In this document: one piece after another, positions 56,129 to 64,000 of the stretch
Layout: every line of letters begins with the position of its first letter
Numbering within the stretch: position 1 is the stretch's first letter
Assembly: GCA_030141605.1 (NCBI GenBank)
Contig: JAQGDQ010000023.1
Span: forward strand, 496,001-560,000
Source: Tubiluchus corallicola
Lineage: Eukaryota; Priapulida; Priapulimorpha; Priapulimorphida; Tubiluchidae
Length of the DNA stretch: 64,000 bases
Direction of reading: 5' to 3'
The notes under the pieces: generated by a model
Seen by the model: the letters and a program-made list of their open reading frames with translations, nothing else
Told to the model about the DNA's origin: nothing
Database searches by the model: none
Translations under genes and position numbers: made by a program

Positions 56129-59100
56129 CGTTATTATTCTTATTCTTATTTTTATTATTATTATTATTATTATAAATGTTATTGTTGTTTCTGCTGTTGT
56201 TTCTCTCTGTTATTCTTAACAATAGCAGTGTTTGTTTAGGGATTCTCTGCCCAAATTTATTCAGCAAAATCATTTTGGATTAGCATTTCAATTTGTTGTT
56301 CAGCATAAAGATCCTAAGCTCCAAATAAATTAAAATGCAGTAATAGTTACCTGATTTTCATTTGTTTTTTTAAATAATTACGAGACAAAAATCATAATTT
56401 CAACACTAAGTTCAAGGAGTAAGTCAAAGATCTCTACGGTGCGCTAATTATTTGCACGATGTAAACTGGAAACATGTCAGCTAGCATGAAGCGTTCGTGT
56501 TTTTCCAAATTGTTAATGCCAAATCATGGTAATTAATATAAATTAAGTTATGTGTTATTAGTTTTAGTTAACACTGTATTTTGTTCGTTCGCAACATTAC
56601 TTTTGCAAAACTGAAAAAGATATACGAAAAGCAAAGGTGGAAAAGTATACAATAAGTCCTCGCTTAACGACTGCGTTTAGCGACGCTTGGTTTTAACGAC
56701 GCTGAACATTTCACACCTTTTTGTCACTTAACGACGCACGTTTCATTTTAGCGAGGATTTTTTTTACTTTGCTTACAACTTATTATTATAATTTTATTAC
56801 AACGGCTTTTTATTTTATCTACAACTTTTATACATAATTTGAAGTATTTTAGCGGTACAAATTGCGTTATTCTGTTCTAAAAACGCATTAGTAACCCAAA
56901 CAGTGCAATTATTATAATGGCTTGGCTTACTGACTGACTACATACTAAATTCTAGCCGTTTGCATTAAGCGAGATTTATTTGCCAATTTATACGTCTCCA
57001 AGCACCCGAGTTTAATTTTGTCTGTAACTTGTTGCTATAACAACCAGATTAGTACTACCTGAAATTGTTTCAAGGTCGCTTTATACAGGGCTTGGCTTTC
57101 ACTGTGCAGTATTTAACTGCTGACTGCCTGTATACAGGCTTCAAGAGACCGCTAGCAAGTCTAGCTAGATATTAATATGAAAGATAAGTTTCATGCAAAC
57201 AGAAAGAAATAATCTATGAACTATGAAAAAAAATACAATATCAAACACATTAATAAATGTTAAATAAAATAATTTGAGTAGTGTGAGGTGAGTGTACGAC
57301 CATACGGTCATTAACACACTCACCTTACTTAAATGAAAAAATGATTATAATTATGCATGCTTCTGTAGATAACTTAATGAAAATAAGGATGAAATAATGT
57401 TGTAATAATAGCAATGGTATAAGAGCAATAAACCTGAAAGTTGAGAAAGGAAAACATAATATGTAATTACGACTTTGAGTGAGCCTTAAAGAGTGAAAAA
57501 AGTTTTTAAATAGTTATGAATTTGAATTAGGTGATTATCTGTCAATGCACCACTTACTTGTATTACAATGCACCATATTACTTACTTGTATATACAATGA
57601 TATACATATACACATATATGTACCCAAATTTAAATAGAACATTTAAATGGTAGTAATGTAGCCATCATAACCATTAAAGATGGGCTATGGGGCGCGGGGG
57701 GGGCAAATTATAAGAATATAAGTGATTCATTAGCAAAATTAATGGTACAATAATACATCCAAAATTTTTCGTATCATGAGAAAAATAATGTTGATTATAT
57801 GTGGGCGAAGAGAGGTTATATTATAAGTCGTTATAACCAAATAATTTTATAAATATGGCTATTAAGAACAATCGTAATGCCATAATATGCATATAATATT
57901 ATGTATAATGAAGTGATAGGGGCATTTATTGGCAAAGTGTGATTCGTAATCGAAATTAAAACTAAAATAATATATTCGATTATACTAGGTGAATGATAAT
58001 GATACTTTTCTCACATAAATTAATTGGTCAACTAATCAAGCAAATACTCTGCTGGTTATAAGCTAAGAGCATTCAAGGGCTTATTTTCAAAGTAGAAACA
58101 GATATAGATATAGGCTGCAATGAATGAATAATTTCATTTTAATTGATTTATACCTTTTGTTAATAAAGTAACAAAAGTCGTAAAGATACCTATTAGTAAA
58201 GGAAAAACACTAGTGCAAAAAGACACATGTGCACAAAAAAAGATAACATCTGTAGATAATCAGTAAAAATATGAATAAAACTCATTAAAGGTTTGATGTA
58301 CATGATTTAAACAGCAACGATTTTTGCTTCTTGGACTCATCTCAGTTCTTTTACATTACTTTCTATGGAAGTCTTGGTTTCGTTTAACGAGCATTTCATT
58401 TAATGTCGCATTTTGCTGAAATGCATTAGCATCATTCAGCGAGGACTTACTGTACAACACCTTGCAATTTGAAGAGAGAATTTAACGACAAATCGAAAGA
58501 AAGACTGTCAAACATAATAGCTATAAAATGACAAATAGCTGAGATAAAATAAGCATGTATTGAGAAGGGTAAAGCAAAATAACATAATAAGAAAATGGTT
58601 TTCCTTGCTGTAAGGTTGCTGTTTCTTCATAAATATTATCTTATTTCAGAGTATTTATTACTAACAACTACACACTTTTCATTTCTTATTTAGGTATTTG
58701 TCTGAAATGTTGGAGCCAGTTCTATAAATTGCCAGTGCCCTTACTTGTTCGCTTTGTGTCCCAGCTAGCAGAATCAGATGTTTCTAATTCAACTGCAACT
58801 GCAGAAAGAAATGTTAGCCGATCAAATGGTAACTGAGTAGAAACTTTAACTAACTTTTCGACACTGCCACTTTATAATCTTTGTGGCTTCTTGGTAACTG
58901 TTTATGTCTAGTTGGGATAAATAGTAATTACAACAGTAGTGTATATTTTTAAGAGGAAGAAATGTGAATTTTATAGTATATCCCAAAAGAATCTTCCGTA
59001 GAAGGTTCAAAGTTTTATAGTACTTAGCATTATGCTTACTTATTTGAGTGATGCACGTAATTGGAAAAGAAAATATTCTTAATCATTGGAACTAAAAATT

Positions 59101-62100
59101 AATAGAGGTACTTCAAAGAAAAATTCTGCTTTGCCTGAAACAATGAGTTATATGTTCTGAACAAATGAACATTGCAGTGAATGACATAAACTTAGAACGT
59201 TCAACTACAGTACAATACATTGTAGGTATAGTGCTATAACTTTGAACATTTGATAACTTCAAACTATGCAACTATGAACTGTAAGTGAACAGAGCACTAA
59301 CATCAAAGAACTTGAAACTTTATAATGCAAAAGAACTAACTCTTCGAACTAGAACTAGCAAAAACTAAGAGATGGAAAATCAAGTACATGTCACCTAAGA
59401 TAATACTAATGAGATCAACGCCAGTAGGAAAGCATCTAGAAACTCAAGAAGATTTATAGTTTCCGCAGGGGCCAAGGTCCTAGAGGCAAAACTGATAGGC
59501 CTTTCAATACCATCTGGAACCTATGAGCAATAACAGCTCCCAAGCCGTAAGGCGAAGCATCAATTGATAAAATCACTCTTTCTCAGGATCACTTCTTTGT
59601 TCACTGTTCACTTTGATCACTTCTTTGAAATTCATTGTTCAGGCCTTTTATTCTGAAAATTAGGACGCTGAGCGTTTAGACAAATCAACATGTCACTGAC
59701 AGAGGTGAAAAGTTGACACAGGAAAGTCTCCTCCCATTAACACAGAAAATCACAAAAACTCGGAAATAATGAAAAGCTTTCTCTTTTCTTTTGGGATGGA
59801 AAGGAATGTTTGGGGCTAGGATTTTGAACTTGAGAAAAGTTTACAATTGAGCTTTGTTGTCTGGATTATGTATGTGGAGATGTTTTTTATTTCGTGTCCT
59901 AAATATTTTTCTTAAATATAAATATCAAATTTTATGATTGTGAATTATGAATGGTTGAAAATTAAGTCTAGTACTTGGCTTCCCATTTCCAGATGAGTAC
60001 AAGAAATGGCTTAATGCCTGTCCTGCACAACCATCCAATCCACTCTTATTACGAGTTGCCATTCTCGGAACTCCCAATACCGGAAAGTCAACGCTGACAA
60101 ATCACTTGCTGGGACAGAGGGTGAGTATGATTTTAATAGCTCTTTTAAAGTATTATAAAGACAGCTTATTTGATAACGAGTTGTAAACTTAGTCATACAA
60201 ATAATTATCTCTTGCGTCTAACATAATTAATACAATGGGTGCCATTTACTAGACTCACGGTTAATAGAATCATTTGCTTAATGGACTTATAGACGTCTAG
60301 TATGAGACTCGGTTGACTCATTGTTTTTACTGCATGTACTTAAACTGGAGCATACCGTACAAATAGCTGTTACCACTTTAGATGATATTTGTTTCACTTT
60401 TGTACATTATAATATGTGTAAACGAAGCATGTTTTGTTTGTAAGCAGGTACATTTATTATATTCGCCCAATAAGCTAGCATAACAATTTTCTTTGAAAGC
60501 ATTACTTGTTTGCCCCAGTCAGCCTCATTGTTCAAGAATTTATACCCTTAATTACTGACAGTGTATTTGCTTTTGAAGTTTCCTGCTGTGCACAGCAATC
60601 TTTGCGATATTACAAGCGTAAAGGTGATGCTCACGAGATGCACAAACCTTAGTCGTGTGGTAGCTGTTTTACATGAATATGAGCTGAGATTATAAGCATT
60701 TTTATAACTGTGAAAACATTATTGGCCAACTTCTTCACAAAAAATGAAAAGGTCGACCATACACATATTCCTATGTTTTTAGTGTGAATAAACAAATTCT
60801 TGTAGTTCTTTAAAAGCAGAATTTTTTATTTACTTTTTTTTACTAATTAACTTTTATAAAAATAGTGTTTTAACTAATTTCAGATATTATAAATATTTCT
60901 CGGACATTCAGTTCAGGCATTAATTTGCTTCTGAAATTCATTTAAGCTTTGGGACTTTTGTATTGTATACAAGATGATGACTCATACACCTTAAGCATGA
61001 AGTAAGACCTTGTCCCAATGACTTGGTGGGTTAATTGGGTCAGAACACTTTAGTCCCAAAGTGAATTTGCTAAACAACGTGTCCGCTGTATTGCGTTTCA
61101 GTTTTTACCATTGCTATTTACTGTAGTGGTAAATTTAAATATAGTATGATCTTGTTCTTAGGTAGATATCTGTTATTTGTAACACTGATGTAGATTTTGG
61201 CATTTCAAAATTCGTTTATTTTGACTTAATTTGATTCTTTAGTAACTCATGACTGTTGTCTGAAAATAAAGATATTTTGATGATTTGTTTTTAAGCTGAA
61301 TTTTCAGGCATTTGATTCTTTAGTAACTCATGACTGTTGTCTGAAAATAAAGATATTTTGATGATTTGTTTTTAAGCTGAACTTTCAGGCATTTGATTCT
61401 TTAGTAACTCATGACTGTTGTCTGAAAATAAAGATATTTTGATGATTTGTTTTTAAGCTGAATTTTCAGGCATTTGATTCTTTAGTAACTCATGACTGTT
61501 GTCTGAAAATAAAGATATTTTGATGATTTGTTTTTAAGCTGAATTTTCAGGCATTTGATTCTTTAGTAACTCATGACTGTTGTCTGAAAATAAAGATATT
61601 TTGATGATTTGTTTTTAAGCTGAATTTTCAGGCATTTGATTCTTTAGTAACTCATGACTGTTGTCTGAAAATAAAGGTATTTCGATGATTTGTTTTTAAG
61701 CTGAATTTTCAGGCATTTGATTCTTTAGTAACTCATGACTGTTGTCTGAAAATAAAGATATTTCGATGATTTGTTTTTAAGCTGAATTTTCAGGCATTTG
61801 ATTCTTTAGTAACTCATGACTGTTGTCTGAAAATAAAGATATTTTGATGATTTGTTTTTAAGCTGAATTTTCAGGCATTTGATTCTTTAGTAACTCATGA
61901 CTGTTGTCTGAAAATAAAGATATTTTGATGATTTGTTTTTAAGCTGAATTTTCAGGCATTTGATTCTTTAGTAACTCGTGACTGTTGTCTGAAAAGAAAT
62001 ATTTTGATGATTTGTTTTTAAGCTGAATTTTCAGGCATTTGATTCTTTAGTAACTCATGACTGTTGTCTGAAAATAAAGATATTTTGATAATTTGTTTTT

Positions 62101-64000
62101 TAAGCTGAATTTTCAGGCATTGGAGCAAATGCGTTTTAACTTTAATTTGTAGGTAATTTTTGCCTGGTACTAGGTCACTGCTCATCCGAAGTTTTGCATG
62201 GTTTTGCAAGGCATGCCTCCTGATCATGAGAATAATGATTTTTTTATAAGGTTGATTAATAATTGATGTTTTGGCACTGAATGTTAAAGTAATTCTAATT
62301 TGACTTAAAGCTCATAAAACTGTCTTTCTGTCCACCCCATTATGGTATTTTAGTTCTTACTGGGGTAAAGATTTTCTGGCTAAAGTTTACAATTCTTCAC
62401 ACACAAGAAATTGGTTCGTGAAACAGATTAGGGATAAGGTTAGGATTAGGGTTTGGGTTAGGGTTAGTGTTAGAGTTAGGGTTAGGATATTTAAATTGTG
62501 TGGGGAATTAGCTTGAAAATAAGATAGTGCTCTTCTGAGATAATCATAAAGAAGATAAAGTGTCATTAAAAGTCTCACAAAGTTTGTCTTCGTTTGTGTG
62601 AGGAATTGTAAACTCTTTTCAATTTTGTAATGATTAACAAAGGTATGCCAGACACTGTATTACTTCAGATAATGCGCTGCGAAGATTATTAAATAAAACA
62701 CTTTTTTTATGTGTTGTGAATAATTTCTGCTGCTAATAATTGATTATTCATTAAAGGTTTGTTCAACATCAGTGAAAGTTCATACGACAAGGCGGAAGAC
62801 TCTTGCTGTAATTGTGGAAGACAATGCACAAATTGTAAGTAAGTCTTTCTGAAATAGTTTATACTTTGCTTTCTAAAAATACTGAAACCTGTACGATGTT
62901 TGTTGTTGTTGTTGTTCATGTTGTTAAGACTGCATTTCCATTGCATCCACACAGACATACGGAAAATGTCGCTCATACGGAAAAAAATTGAAGCAATAGT
63001 GCATTTTTGCAAGTCATTGTTTTCCATGCTTGTCATTTCCATTACATACACTTTACTTGTTAAACCATTTTTCTGCTGACATAAAAGTTCATTTCTGGAA
63101 ACACTGTAGAGATTAGACCTTCCCTCTGTGACAAAATGAACTTATATACGGTCTTAGAAATTTCACAAGGCAGGTGTGAGCTGAAATAGCTTGTAAGGTC
63201 AGTGATGAAGAACAAACATTTAGTTTTTACTATAAATTTTGCTTTTTTCAGCATTTCCATAAATTTGGGTCTGATTTTGCAATTCTTTATTCAATGGATT
63301 TTGTCAAATTTATGGCAAACATTGTCAAATTTATTGTCTGCGAATTTCGAATCAGTCAATTTGACTTGTTGCAATTGCTAAACATATAGGCCTTTTACAC
63401 TTTCTCAAAATTGCATCGCATAATTAGTTACAGTGGAGAAAATTATAAGAGATGACTATTATCAGCTGTATTCTGTATTGCGTTTCTTAAACCATTAACA
63501 GGAAATGCATGCTTCGTTCTCCTCGAAAGTCCCCTGACTTGATTATTTTTGCCACATTGTAATACAAGTACAGTGTAATGAGTTCGGATGCAGTAGAAAC
63601 AACTTTTGCAGATGTAAAATGTGCAAACGGAAAAATCTGTATGCATGTGTTTGTGTGAATGCAGTGGAAATGCAGCCTAAAATTGTGCAAGGTGTAGTGT
63701 GGTGAGAGCCTATCAGAAATATTTACCCTTTTTTCAATCAGTCATCCGCTAGAAGTTAGCGTTTCACTATTCTAGGTTTTTGAGGTGAATTTTCAGTTCT
63801 TTTCATCTTGCATAAATGTGAAATTTTATTATAGTCAGTGGATCTGTTCTAGAATATAGTTTTAATTAGAACATATCAAAATGATATCTAGTATGCGTTT
63901 TCAAGCTGTTATGTTTAAGATTTATATTTTTAGGTGATTCTTGACACGCCTGGTATCATTAGTAAACACCATGGTAAAAAGTAAGTGCTGTTATGAACAC

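Overview
This is a window of animal nuclear genome. It has spliced genes with GT-AG introns, is AT-rich, and is dense in microsatellites and decayed transposons. The gene set (a TGF-beta superfamily ligand, the axonemal protein TCTE1/DRC5, a RAB34/36 GTPase, SHPRH, TRMT11 and ERAL1) is metazoan. The mix of element types (CR1/jockey-like LINEs, a Penelope-like element, tRNA- and 5S-like SINE pieces, pogo/Tigger-like TIRs) and TTAGGG-type telomere-like repeats suggest a non-vertebrate animal, perhaps a marine invertebrate deuterostome. The species cannot be fixed from the sequence alone.

Layout. 0.96-1.88 kb holds the last coding exon of a nine-cysteine TGF-beta-type ligand; earlier exons are not recognisable here. 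1.9-25.9 kb is a gene desert of simple repeats, four LINE remnants, SINEs, a fold-back element, a dispersed direct repeat and a 5S-like fragment. 25.9-30.6 kb is a four-exon TCTE1 (DRC5) gene on the plus strand. 34.0-39.8 kb is a nine-exon RAB34/36 gene on the minus strand, reconstructed exon by exon with consistent phases and ending in a CCS prenylation motif. 40.6-46.4 kb is a transposon block: a Penelope-like remnant, a TIR element built from a recurring GTAG-x-x-CAC word, and dispersed repeats. 46.6-51.1 kb is SHPRH as a single 1,503-codon coding exon (plus). 54.0-55.4 kb is TRMT11 as a single 464-codon exon (minus), convergent with SHPRH. 56.5 kb to the right edge is ERAL1 (plus), head-to-head with TRMT11 and cut by the window end after its fifth exon. 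Its introns carry a 1.8 kb TIR element with TA target duplications, a Ty3/gypsy RNase H scrap, an 81-bp minisatellite of about 11 copies and interstitial TTAGGG-like repeats.

The genes do not form one pathway. Two links are worth noting. TCTE1 (nexin-dynein regulatory complex) and RAB34 (early ciliogenesis in vertebrates) are both cilium-related and convergent. TRMT11 (cytoplasmic tRNA m2G10) and ERAL1 (mitochondrial small-subunit rRNA chaperone) are both RNA/translation factors and share about 1.1 kb between start codons. SHPRH and TRMT11 are unusual here in having uninterrupted coding regions, while RAB34/36, TCTE1 and ERAL1 keep many introns. I found no convincing new multi-gene system. 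The most interesting unexplained items are non-coding: the 50-bp ATTGG array, the hairpin with hammerhead-like words, and the patterned TIR element at 43.3-44.4 kb.
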